A DNA stretch of 64,000 nt from Apibacter sp. B3706. Its GTDB lineage: Bacteria > Bacteroidota > Bacteroidia > Flavobacteriales > Weeksellaceae. The stretch spans positions 682,001 to 746,000 of the forward strand of contig NZ_CP049715.1 of the NCBI RefSeq assembly GCF_011082725.1, in the 5' to 3' direction. The notes under the pieces were generated by a model. That model ran no database searches. It was given only the letters and a program-made list of their open reading frames with translations, and had not been told where the DNA came from. The translations under genes were made by a program, and so were the position numbers. Below, piece by piece: positions 1 to 7,185 of the stretch; the first letter of the stretch is position 1; the number at the start of each line of letters is the position of its first letter.

Positions 1-765
1 TTGGCAAAAAAATATAAATTATTATTGATTGAAGATGCATGTCAAGCATTTGGAGGAACTTATAGAGGTAAATATTTGGGAACTATAGGGGATTTAGGAT
101 GCTTTTCATTTGACTTTGTTAAAACCGTAACTTGTGGAGAAGGAGGAGCCGTAGTAACCAATAAGGATGAGTACTATGTACATGCCGATCAATATACGGA
201 TCACGGACATGATCATATCGGAAATAATAGAGGCGCGGAAAATCATCCGTATTTAGGATTAAATTACAGAATTTCTGAGTTACACGCCGCTGTAGGTCTT
301 GCTCAATTTGAAAAATTAGATCAAATACTTTCCATACAACGTAAAAATAAAAAAGTATTGAAAGATGCGTTGAAGGAAGTAGAGGGAGTAAATTTCAGAC
401 GAGTACCGGATGAAGCGGGAGATAATGCTTCTTTTTTAAGTATATTTTTACCAAACCAAGAATTAGCAAAAAAAGTATCGCTTGAATTAAGCAGCAAAGG
501 TATAGGCAATGCTTATTGGTATGATAACAATTGGCATTATATCAGAAAATGGGATCATTTGAAATTACTGAAATCGTTAGCCCCTCTTTATAAAGAGCAC
601 AAAGAATTGTTACCAAATTATGCGAATGCAGATTATTCACAATCAGATGATATTATCAGCAAAACGGTAACCATTCCTATTTCCTTATTGTGGAATGATG
701 AAGAATTAGCTAAAAAAGCAGAAATTATAAAATCTGCCGTTTCAAGCATTTTAACTAAAAAATAA
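1..765 (+). CDS. DegT/DnrJ/EryC1-family PLP aminotransferase, 3' part only
   Basis: The window opens inside this gene; the 254 residues visible are its catalytic middle and C-terminus, so the true start lies upstream and the first codon shown is not a start. The segment IEDACQAFGG carries the Asp that contacts the PLP ring, and SFDFVKTVTCGEGGAVVT carries the Schiff-base Lys (residue 41 as numbered here), both typical of sugar aminotransferases that make amino sugars for surface polysaccharides or nucleotide-sugar antibiotics. NYRISELHAAVGLAQFEKLD is the usual dimer-interface helix. The exact sugar substrate cannot be told. A hairpin terminator follows directly. Confidence 0.88.
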   Translation: MAKKYKLLLIEDACQAFGGTYRGKYLGTIGDLGCFSFDFVKTVTCGEGGAVVTNKDEYYVHADQYTDHGHDHIGNNRGAENHPYLGLNYRISELHAAVGLAQFEKLDQILSIQRKNKKVLKDALKEVEGVNFRRVPDEAGDNASFLSIFLPNQELAKKVSLELSSKGIGNAYWYDNNWHYIRKWDHLKLLKSLAPLYKEHKELLPNYANADYSQSDDIISKTVTIPISLLWNDEELAKKAEIIKSAVSSILTKK

Positions 766-790
766 AATTAGAATATATTTTTAAAAATAG

Positions 791-827
791 AAAAGCTGCT
801 TTCTAATCAGGAAGCAGCTTTTTATTT
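791..827 (+). terminator. Rho-independent terminator, probably bidirectional
   Basis: Perfect 9-bp stem AAGCTGCTT / AAGCAGCTT at 793-801 and 812-820 followed by a T-rich run. It sits between the aminotransferase and the convergent minus-strand gene ending at 851, and the reverse strand also reads into a short T run. Confidence 0.8.
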
Positions 828-850
828 TAGTGTAATTTTAATTGTTAGAT

Positions 851-1165
851 CTATTGAGAAAATTCATTCGTTAAAGCTTTGCTTCTATAAAAGCCCAAAA
901 TAATAAATATAACGCCAAAGAAAACTATTTTAAATAAGGAGAAAGAATAATTTTTCCACATTAAGTTGATCCAATTTGAAAAAGGAATTTCCCCTGAGAA
1001 TAAGAATTTAGAAGTATAATGATTATCTACAAAACAATGAAGTATAAAATCTACTAACACCATTACGAGAGAAAATACTAAAGTAAAGATAATGATATAT
1101 CCAATTTTTCCTAAAGACTTAAAAATAGTTTCTTCAATACGTAAATAATTTTTTTTCTTACTCAT
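851..1165 (-). CDS. Small integral membrane protein, unknown function
   Basis: A 104-residue protein with a basic start (MSKKKNYLRIEE) and two hydrophobic stretches, about residues 20-45 and 80-95, each long enough to cross the membrane. I recognise no family. It begins 3 bases after the stop of the upstream CDF transporter on the same strand, so the two are very likely co-transcribed; a role as a membrane partner of the transporter is possible but is only inferred from spacing. The ATG at 1163-1165 is the only good start. Confidence 0.6.
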   Translation of the reverse strand: MSKKKNYLRIEETIFKSLGKIGYIIIFTLVFSLVMVLVDFILHCFVDNHYTSKFLFSGEIPFSNWINLMWKNYSFSLFKIVFFGVIFIILGFYRSKALTNEFSQ

Positions 1166-1168
1166 ATT

Positions 1169-2164
1169 TTATTTATCTAATTTATGGCGTTTGTCAATCT
1201 CAATAATTTCTTTTGTCCACAAAACCTCCTTATCAAAAAGATATTTACGATAAGGGCAATTGGTTTTTGTACAAATTTTGCATGAAATAGATTCACAGCA
1301 ATCATCAACGTGAACAAACATTTCAAAACTGTTGCCAAAGTTATCAATAATTATCTTTTTAAGCGCATCTAATTCTTTATGAGCTTCCCTCACATTAAAA
1401 TACCAGGGCAAGGTTAAATGACAGTCCAGATGTAAGCTGCTTCCGTATTTTATAAACCGTACATTATGAATGTCAATCCAATTTGGATTTCTGTTCTTAT
1501 TTAAAGTTTCAACTAATTGAACGATCAATTCTTCATCGGCTTCATCCATAATTCCCGCATAGGATTTACGAATAATTTTAACCCCGGTAAAAATAATAAT
1601 CAAAGCAAAAATCAGGGCTATCACGCTATCCATCCAATATATTTTAAAAAAATACATGACAAAAAGACCCAGTACAAGTCCTAAGGTGGAATACGTATCT
1701 GATTTTAGATGCTCTCCTCCTGAAATTAAAGCCAAAGATTTATTTTTCTTACCTTTTTTAATGGCGGCAACTCCCATAATATAGTTCACCAGTCCGGTCA
1801 CGGCAATTAAAAGAATTCCAAAGTCCAGTTTGCGTATTTCATGAACGTTGAAAACATTAAGTACCGATTCATAAATAATTAGCACACCGGCTACGGTAAT
1901 AAGACTTCCTTCAATCCCGGCCGAAATAAATTCAATTTTACCGTGTCCGTAAGGATGGTCTCTGTCTTTGGGTTTGGAAGATAGGTAAAGGCTGTATAAA
2001 GAAAATAATCCGGCAGCAACATTAATAATACTTTCCAACGTATCGGTTAAAATTGCTATGGAATGGGTAAGCTGCCAGGCAATAACTTTAATAATAAATA
2101 AAGCTGTTCCGACAATAACCACAATTTTCTGAAAAAAATAATTTTCTTTTGCAGGGGTATTCAT
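1169..2164 (-). CDS. Cation diffusion facilitator (CDF) family metal exporter
   Basis: A 331-residue inner-membrane protein of the CDF (ZitB/FieF) family, which exchanges protons for divalent metals such as Zn, Fe or Mn. TM2 has ILTDTLES (Asp41), the loop has HPYGHGKIEFI (residues 70-80), and TM5 has HLKSD (His152, Asp156), the classic HxxxD metal site. The cytoplasmic C-terminal domain is followed by a cysteine-rich tail, DDCCESISCKICTKTNCP, with five Cys in about 18 residues; related tails occur in other Bacteroidota CDF proteins. Metal specificity cannot be assigned. First gene of a two-gene operon with the membrane ORF ending at 851. Confidence 0.9.
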   Translation of the reverse strand: MNTPAKENYFFQKIVVIVGTALFIIKVIAWQLTHSIAILTDTLESIINVAAGLFSLYSLYLSSKPKDRDHPYGHGKIEFISAGIEGSLITVAGVLIIYESVLNVFNVHEIRKLDFGILLIAVTGLVNYIMGVAAIKKGKKNKSLALISGGEHLKSDTYSTLGLVLGLFVMYFFKIYWMDSVIALIFALIIIFTGVKIIRKSYAGIMDEADEELIVQLVETLNKNRNPNWIDIHNVRFIKYGSSLHLDCHLTLPWYFNVREAHKELDALKKIIIDNFGNSFEMFVHVDDCCESISCKICTKTNCPYRKYLFDKEVLWTKEIIEIDKRHKLDK

Positions 2165-2206
2165 GTATTAGTGTATTACATTTATAATGGCGAATGCCTG
2201 GCAGTG

Positions 2207-2214
2207 CAAAGGTA
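2207..2214 (-). promoter_or_regulatory. Promoter -7 box of the CDF operon
   Basis: Reads TACCTTTG on the minus strand, an exact match to the Bacteroidota -7 consensus TAnnTTTG, about 43 bases before the CDF start codon. No clear TTG -33 element was found. Confidence 0.5.
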
Positions 2215-2363
2215 CATCTTTTGTTTCATTAATACTGATATTATTCTTGAATTTTTAAAAGTTGACTTCTATATAATACAAAATGCCATTGATACAATAG
2301 ATTTTATTCTATAAAATTAAATTATTATAGATTTTTAGTATAAAGATACAGAAAGCCTGGTAA

Positions 2364-2391
2364 TTGAATTTCTGTTAATTCACTATCTTTG
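2364..2391 (+). promoter_or_regulatory. Promoter of the MATE transporter gene
   Basis: TTG at 2364-2366, then 17 bases, then TATCTTTG at 2384-2391, matching both elements of the Bacteroidota sigma-A promoter. The start codon is 20 bases downstream, leaving a short leader without a Shine-Dalgarno site. Confidence 0.7.
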
Positions 2392-2410
2392 CAGGCTCTA
2401 ATAAAATCAA

Positions 2411-3757
2411 ATGGATTTAAAAGGACATTTTAAAGCAAATATTAAATTAGCATTACCTGTTGTAATTACTCAATTGGGACAAGTTTCCGTGAATTTTATT
2501 GATATTATTATTATAGCAAACTTAGGAGAAAGAGCCGTGGCCTCATCCTCTTTGGCAACCAGTTTATTTTTCATTTTCTTGGTTTTCCTGTTAGGGTTTT
2601 CTTATTCCATGTCGCCTCTTATATCTTCATCTGTTGCCAATGGAAACACAGACCGAGTGAAAAAAATATTCACTCACGGAATGGTTTTGAATGTATCTTT
2701 GGCCTTAGGGGTCATTCTTTTACTTGAGTTGTGCTCTCCTTTGATGTACAAAGCCGGACAAGATGTATCCGTAATTCCCGACGCAATTACTTTTCTTAAT
2801 ATAAGCGCATGGAGTTTATTGCCTTTAATGATTTTTCAATCTTACAGACAATTTTCTGAAGGTATTTCCATGACTATTTTAGTTACCATCGCAACCATTA
2901 TATCTAATATTGTAAATGTAATCTTGAATTTCGGATTGATTTACGGATATTGGGGATTGCCGGAAATGGGATTGCAAGGTTCTGCAACGGCAACTTTAAT
3001 AGCGCGCATTTTAATGATGTGTATTATTATAGTGGTTTTATATACCAACAAAAAATCATTATTTTATTTAAAAGGGGTAAAATGGAAAAATTTTCAAGCG
3101 GCCTATTTTCGTAAGCTTATATCCATAGGGTTGCCTTCTTCATTACAGTCTTTATTTGAAATAAGTTCGTTTGCCCTTGCTGCATTTATTGCAGGAATGC
3201 ACAGTTATTTAGATACTTCCGCCCATTCGGTAACATCCAATTTGGCCTCTATAACCTTTCAAGTTTGTACCGGTTTTGGTGTGGCAGCAACTGTTAGAGT
3301 AGCCGGATATTATGGAGTTAAAAATATGGCAGATCTAAAAAAAGCAGGGATGGCAAATATTTATTTGGTTGTCGGTTTTATGACGATATGCGGTATACTT
3401 TTTATCATTTTTAAAGATCAACTTCCGTTAATATTTTTTGATAAAAGTAAAACCGAAGTTATTGCTATTGCTTCACGATTAGTGATTTTAACGGCATTAT
3501 TTCAAATTTTTGACGGTATACAAGTGGTAAGCTTAGGCTGTTTACGAGCCATGAGAGATGTGAAAATTCCGACCCTTATTTGTTTTATAGCGTATATTAT
3601 CTTAGCTATTCCCATAGGATACTATTTATGCATCCAACAAAAATTGGGAGCTGTGGGAACCTGGATCGGTTTGTGTATTGGGTTAGGATTTGCTGCCGTT
3701 ATGTTGTTATGGCGTTTTCATATTCTTACGAAAGATAAAAAGAAATTTAACCATTGA
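2411..3757 (+). CDS. MATE family multidrug/organic-cation exporter
   Basis: A 448-residue protein with about twelve hydrophobic segments in two homologous halves, the normal size and pattern of NorM-like MATE antiporters that expel cationic drugs or metabolites using Na+ or H+ gradients. The start LKGHFKANIKLALPVVITQL and the segment GLQGSATATLIARI in the first half are characteristic. It has its own promoter. The small ORF at 3754 overlaps its stop codon. Substrate unknown. Confidence 0.92.
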   Translation: MDLKGHFKANIKLALPVVITQLGQVSVNFIDIIIIANLGERAVASSSLATSLFFIFLVFLLGFSYSMSPLISSSVANGNTDRVKKIFTHGMVLNVSLALGVILLLELCSPLMYKAGQDVSVIPDAITFLNISAWSLLPLMIFQSYRQFSEGISMTILVTIATIISNIVNVILNFGLIYGYWGLPEMGLQGSATATLIARILMMCIIIVVLYTNKKSLFYLKGVKWKNFQAAYFRKLISIGLPSSLQSLFEISSFALAAFIAGMHSYLDTSAHSVTSNLASITFQVCTGFGVAATVRVAGYYGVKNMADLKKAGMANIYLVVGFMTICGILFIIFKDQLPLIFFDKSKTEVIAIASRLVILTALFQIFDGIQVVSLGCLRAMRDVKIPTLICFIAYIILAIPIGYYLCIQQKLGAVGTWIGLCIGLGFAAVMLLWRFHILTKDKKKFNH

Positions 3758-4041
3758 TTTTACTTTATTTAGAAAATAGTTCTAAATTACTTTCTATTAA
3801 AAGGGAAGAGGCTTTACCTGCATTAAAATCGCAAGTACTCGAAATTTTTTCTAAAATAAATTCGATTGAAAATGCCGTTTTAGGTTTGTTTGTAGATGCT
3901 TCAATGGAGATTAGAATTCAATCGTACAATAAATATATTTGGAAAGTTGAGGTCATGGATTTGCTTAACTATAAAATGTTTTTGTATTATTATTCAACCC
4001 AAAGGGTGCAACAACTAATTCAAGATATTTTTAAAGTATAA
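3754..4041 (+). CDS. Small unknown protein translationally coupled to MATE gene
   Basis: A 95-residue ORF starting with TTG at 3754-3756, which overlaps the TGA of the MATE gene (TTGA), an arrangement typical of translational coupling. No ATG offers a comparable start. The product is soluble-looking, with mixed helix/strand composition, aromatic-rich near the end (MFLYYYSTQRVQQLIQDIF). I recognise no domain. The MATE link is inferred from the overlap only; the ORF could also be a gene of its own with weak expression. Confidence 0.55.
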   Translation: MILLYLENSSKLLSIKREEALPALKSQVLEIFSKINSIENAVLGLFVDASMEIRIQSYNKYIWKVEVMDLLNYKMFLYYYSTQRVQQLIQDIFKV

Positions 4042-4059
4042 TTACATATTTAAATTTCG

Positions 4060-4344
4060 TTAGTCTTCGACTAATACCTTATCTAAAAATTCAAATTCGA
4101 GATGTGGAAGAAGTTTTTTTATTAATTCCAAAAGGTTATAAATATCAATCCGTATTTCTTCTTCTTCCTTTGAACTTTGGTTTTCCAAAGAAAACAAATG
4201 CGTTTGACAACTATTTAGCATTGAAAGAATAGTAAAACCTAAATGTTTATAACTTCCGATACCTGCATATTCACTGTGTTTAGCGTGATCTTTCTTTAAA
4301 TCATCAATCAAATCTTGTATGTGTTTATAAGGCTTGTGTTTCAT
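4060..4344 (-). CDS. Unknown small acidic/helical protein
   Basis: A 94-residue ORF, start MKHKPYKHIQDLIDDLKKDH, mostly predicted helix with a Glu/Lys-rich middle (SSKEEEEIRIDIYNLLELIKKLL). No family recognised. It is divergent from the XRE regulator gene at 4489 and the 144-bp space between them could hold a shared control region; that pairing makes it a possible accessory of the regulator, without direct proof. A weak -7-like box (TTACTTTG on the minus strand at 4367-4374) precedes it. Confidence 0.55.
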   Translation of the reverse strand: MKHKPYKHIQDLIDDLKKDHAKHSEYAGIGSYKHLGFTILSMLNSCQTHLFSLENQSSKEEEEIRIDIYNLLELIKKLLPHLEFEFLDKVLVED

Positions 4345-4457
4345 ATTTTAATTATATTTATACAAGCAAAGTAACAATACCTAGATAAGATAAATAATTA
4401 TAAAATGTTAATTCGCACAACAACCGAAGAATATCTTATTTAATTCGTATAATTTTA

Positions 4458-4465
4458 TATTTTTG
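4458..4465 (+). promoter_or_regulatory. Promoter -7 box of the XRE regulator
   Basis: TATTTTTG fits TAnnTTTG and lies 23 bases before the ATG at 4489. No TTG element at the usual distance upstream, so either activator-dependent or weak. Confidence 0.4.
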
Positions 4466-4488
4466 TAAACAGATAAACGAAACAAACC

Positions 4489-4923
4489 ATGAATGCTGAT
4501 ATTAGCTCTAAAAAAGTACATCACGGAAGAAATATAAAGAGATTGCGCGAAATGTTAGGCGTTAAACAAGATGCTTTAGCCGTTGAATTACATATAACGC
4601 AAGCAGGAGTATCTAAATTGGAAGCCAAAGAAGAAATTGAAAAAGAAACTCTTGAAAAAATCGCTCAAATTCTTAAAATTCCCGTAGAGGCGATTGAAAA
4701 TTTCAATGATGAAGGCGCTTTGAATTTTATTGCAAATACATTTCACAGTCAAGATTTAAGTGATAATTCTATAGGTCATCAATTCACATTTAACTTTAAT
4801 CCGATTGATAAAATCGTAGAACTTTATACCGAAAAAGAAGATCTTTTTAGAGAAAAACAAGAGCTCTATGAACGCATGATTCAAGAAAAAAATGAGTTGA
4901 TTGAGAGATTATTGAATAAATAG
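4489..4923 (+). CDS. XRE-type helix-turn-helix transcriptional regulator
   Basis: A 144-residue DNA-binding protein. Residues 13-66 form an HTH_3/Cro-CI domain: GRNIKRLREMLGVKQDALA, then ITQAGVSKLEAKEEI as the recognition part. The C-terminus, about residues 105-144, is a charged coiled-coil-like tail (VELYTEKEDLFREKQELYERM) that probably mediates oligomerisation. This regulator type is common in Bacteroidota, often beside mobile or defence genes. Here it stands upstream of the type III R-M pair, though 580 bp away. A decayed second copy of its 3' end lies at 10580-10680 on the far side of that locus. The target operator is unknown. Confidence 0.85.
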   Translation: MNADISSKKVHHGRNIKRLREMLGVKQDALAVELHITQAGVSKLEAKEEIEKETLEKIAQILKIPVEAIENFNDEGALNFIANTFHSQDLSDNSIGHQFTFNFNPIDKIVELYTEKEDLFREKQELYERMIQEKNELIERLLNK

Positions 4924-4968
4924 TTTGTTTTAGGCAGCTAAAATAATCAAGATATTGGTTTATTATTA

Positions 4969-5013
4969 ATCCAGTCATTAATAAAAAAAACATATAATAT
5001 ATATTGACTGGAT
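4969..5013. repeat. Inverted repeat downstream of the XRE gene
   Basis: ATCCAGTCA at 4969-4977 is repeated inverted as TGACTGGAT at 5005-5013 with 27 AT-rich bases between. The long spacer and lack of an adjoining T run argue against a simple terminator; an operator pair or the scar of an inserted element is possible. Confidence 0.4.
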
Positions 5014-5179
5014 AAGCAATATTTGTTTCTTATAATAAGTTAATGAATTATTTTAATTATTAATTTTTACAAAATTTATTCTGAAAGTATATTGTTAAAC
5101 AGAATATTATATATTTATTAAATTGTTTACTTTTATTTCTAAAATAATTTAAATAATTGAATTTCCATTCTATTTTTTT

Positions 5180-5386
5180 TCATTTAACATAGTTAAATAT
5201 TTTGTTTATTCTCTTTATAAAACCTTCTTTACTTTTATCTTTTAAAGTTATACTAACGGATAATTTTCCAAATTTTTGCTCATTGATATAATATTTTAGT
5301 TTAAAAATAAGATAAATAACTAACTCTAAACAAAAAATTAGAAATATTTTAAATACAAATATTTGCAGTAATTTAATCCATATACA
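5180..5386 (-). pseudogene. Orphan open frame, probable gene remnant with one TM segment
   Basis: On the minus strand a frame of 68 codons is open from 5386 down to the TGA at 5180-5182, in DNA so AT-rich that stops should be frequent. It has no ATG, GTG or TTG start. The translation has a hydrophobic stretch (FVFKIFLIFCLELVIYLIF) then a basic, protein-like tail (KFGKLSVSITLKDKSKEGF). That pattern suggests the 3' end of a former membrane protein gene. It may also be chance; no homologue is known to me. Confidence 0.3.
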
Positions 5387-5449
5387 TTAAATAAGAAATA
5401 AAAATCGATTAAAAAATAAAAATTAATATAATAAATTTGTTAATTTATA

Positions 5450-5481
5450 TTGTATACAAAAGTCTATATTTTTTATCTTTG
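5450..5481 (+). promoter_or_regulatory. Promoter of the type III R-M operon
   Basis: TTG at 5450-5452, 21 bases, then TATCTTTG at 5474-5481. The -7 box is a perfect consensus, 22 bases before the mod start codon; the spacer is slightly longer than usual. Confidence 0.55.
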
Positions 5482-5503
5482 CCCTAGATAAAAAATTAGA
5501 TAA

Positions 5504-7174
5504 ATGCCTACACTTCATTGGATAGGAAAAGAGAAAGTAATTAATCATCATCAGGAAGTACCTTTTAGGATACTGGAAAAGCAATATACCTATACAAACG
5601 GTACACAAACAGAAGAGAAAGAGAAAACCAGCGAAAATAAAATTATACACGGCGATAACCTCGAAGCCTTAAAAAGTTTACTTCCTGAGTACGAAGGAAA
5701 AATAAAATGTATTTATATAGATCCTCCGTACAATACCGGAAACGAAGGCTGGGTGTATAACGACAACGTAAACGATCCTAAAATAAAAAAATGGTTAGGG
5801 CAGGTAGTAGGTAAGGAAAGCGAAGACTTAAGCCGGCACGATAAGTGGCTTTGTATGATGTATCCCCGGTTAAAACTATTACATAAATTATTAGCTGACG
5901 ATGGGGCTATTTTTATTTCCATTGACGATAACGAACAGTCAAACCTAAAATTAATCTGTGATGAAATTTTTGGAAAGAATAATTATTTAGGATTAATTAC
6001 ACGTAAGCAAAGTAGTGGTTCAAAAAATGATACAGGAAATAATAAAATTATAACAACTACAGATTATATTTTACCGTATAAAAAAAATAATTTTACATTT
6101 AGATCTTATCAAATTAAAAATAGTAAAAAATTTAAATTAAAAGATAGTATTGGATTTTACAGTATTCGTGCTCTAGAAATGCAAGGGGGAGATGATACAT
6201 TAGTAAAAAGAAGTAAGATGGGGTATTCTATTTATTATAATGAAGAATATAATAAAATAGACTTAAAATTTGACTATAATTTGGAAAGAAGTACTGTTTA
6301 TGAGAATGAAGATTTAGAATTAATAGCAAAAGGATATAAATGTTATAGACCTAGAAAAAGAGGTAATGAATATGGGAGATGGAGATGGGGTTATGATACT
6401 TTTATTGAAAGATTTAGGAGTAATTTAGTTCATTTTGAAAAAAAAAGAGTGTATATGAAAGAACGAGAGATAGATTTTGTAAACAAATACCCAGAGGCAC
6501 TACTCGAAGAATTTTTAAATACTCAAGGTACTAATGAATTAAAAGATATTTTTAAACAGAAATTATTTGATTTTCCTAAACCATCAGAATTAATAAAATT
6601 TATACTTACTGTATCAACAGATAAAAACTCCATTATTTTAGACTCCTTTGCAGGTTCAGGAACCACGGCTCATGCCGTTTTAAATCTTAATAAACAAGAC
6701 GGAGGCAACCGCAAGTTTATTTTGGTAGAAATGGAAGACTATGCAGAAAGTATTACCGCCGAAAGGGTAAAACGGGTAATTTCCGGCTATGGAGAAGGAA
6801 ATAAAGCGGTGGAGGGCACCGAAGGAGATTTTTCTTATTACGAACTAGGTAAACCGCTCTTTTTAGAAGAAAATATATTAAATGAAGAAGTAGGAGAAGA
6901 TAAAATCAGGGAATATATTTGGTATTCCGAGGTAAAAACTCCTTACCAAAAACAGGAAGAAAATTATCTGTTAGGAAAACAATACCAAACGGCGTATTAT
7001 TTTTATTACGATAAAGAAAAGCTTACCACACTTGATGAGAACTTTTTGCGCACCCTGAAAACGAAGGCAGAACAATATATTATTTATGCAGATAACTGCT
7101 TACTCGATGCCGATTTTATGAACAAACATTCCCTTATATTTAAAAAAATACCCCGGGATATTACCCGTTTTTAA
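5504..7174 (+). CDS. mod: Type III restriction-modification DNA methyltransferase (Mod)
   Basis: A 556-residue adenine-N6 methyltransferase that recognises and methylates the target of the type III system and forms the Mod2 core with Res. The beta-class motif order is seen: motif IV DPPYNTGNEGWVYNDN (Asp73-Tyr76) precedes motif I DSFAGSGTTAHAVL (residues 380-393). Between about residues 160 and 350 lies the target recognition region, whose DNA (about 5960-6570) is visibly poorer in G+C and richer in Lys, Asn and Tyr codons than the conserved flanks, as expected if this block has been exchanged. Length is normal and no frameshift or long simple repeat is seen, so the gene looks on. Res follows after 11 bases. 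Confidence 0.95.
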   Translation: MPTLHWIGKEKVINHHQEVPFRILEKQYTYTNGTQTEEKEKTSENKIIHGDNLEALKSLLPEYEGKIKCIYIDPPYNTGNEGWVYNDNVNDPKIKKWLGQVVGKESEDLSRHDKWLCMMYPRLKLLHKLLADDGAIFISIDDNEQSNLKLICDEIFGKNNYLGLITRKQSSGSKNDTGNNKIITTTDYILPYKKNNFTFRSYQIKNSKKFKLKDSIGFYSIRALEMQGGDDTLVKRSKMGYSIYYNEEYNKIDLKFDYNLERSTVYENEDLELIAKGYKCYRPRKRGNEYGRWRWGYDTFIERFRSNLVHFEKKRVYMKEREIDFVNKYPEALLEEFLNTQGTNELKDIFKQKLFDFPKPSELIKFILTVSTDKNSIILDSFAGSGTTAHAVLNLNKQDGGNRKFILVEMEDYAESITAERVKRVISGYGEGNKAVEGTEGDFSYYELGKPLFLEENILNEEVGEDKIREYIWYSEVKTPYQKQEENYLLGKQYQTAYYFYYDKEKLTTLDENFLRTLKTKAEQYIIYADNCLLDADFMNKHSLIFKKIPRDITRF

Positions 7175-7185
7175 GGATAACCTTT

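Larger units (their letters stand above)
4924..5503. other. 580-bp AT-rich intergenic region before the R-M genes
   Basis: Composed almost wholly of A and T. It contains a 9-bp inverted repeat (4969-4977 with 5005-5013), a minus-strand open frame without a start codon (5180-5389), and the mod promoter near 5474. No intact gene with a normal start is visible. Confidence 0.6.

Noticed and set aside
5423-5650. Minus-strand 75-codon frame across the start of mod
   Set aside because: It is antisense to the conserved mod N-terminus and covers the mod promoter; no independent support.
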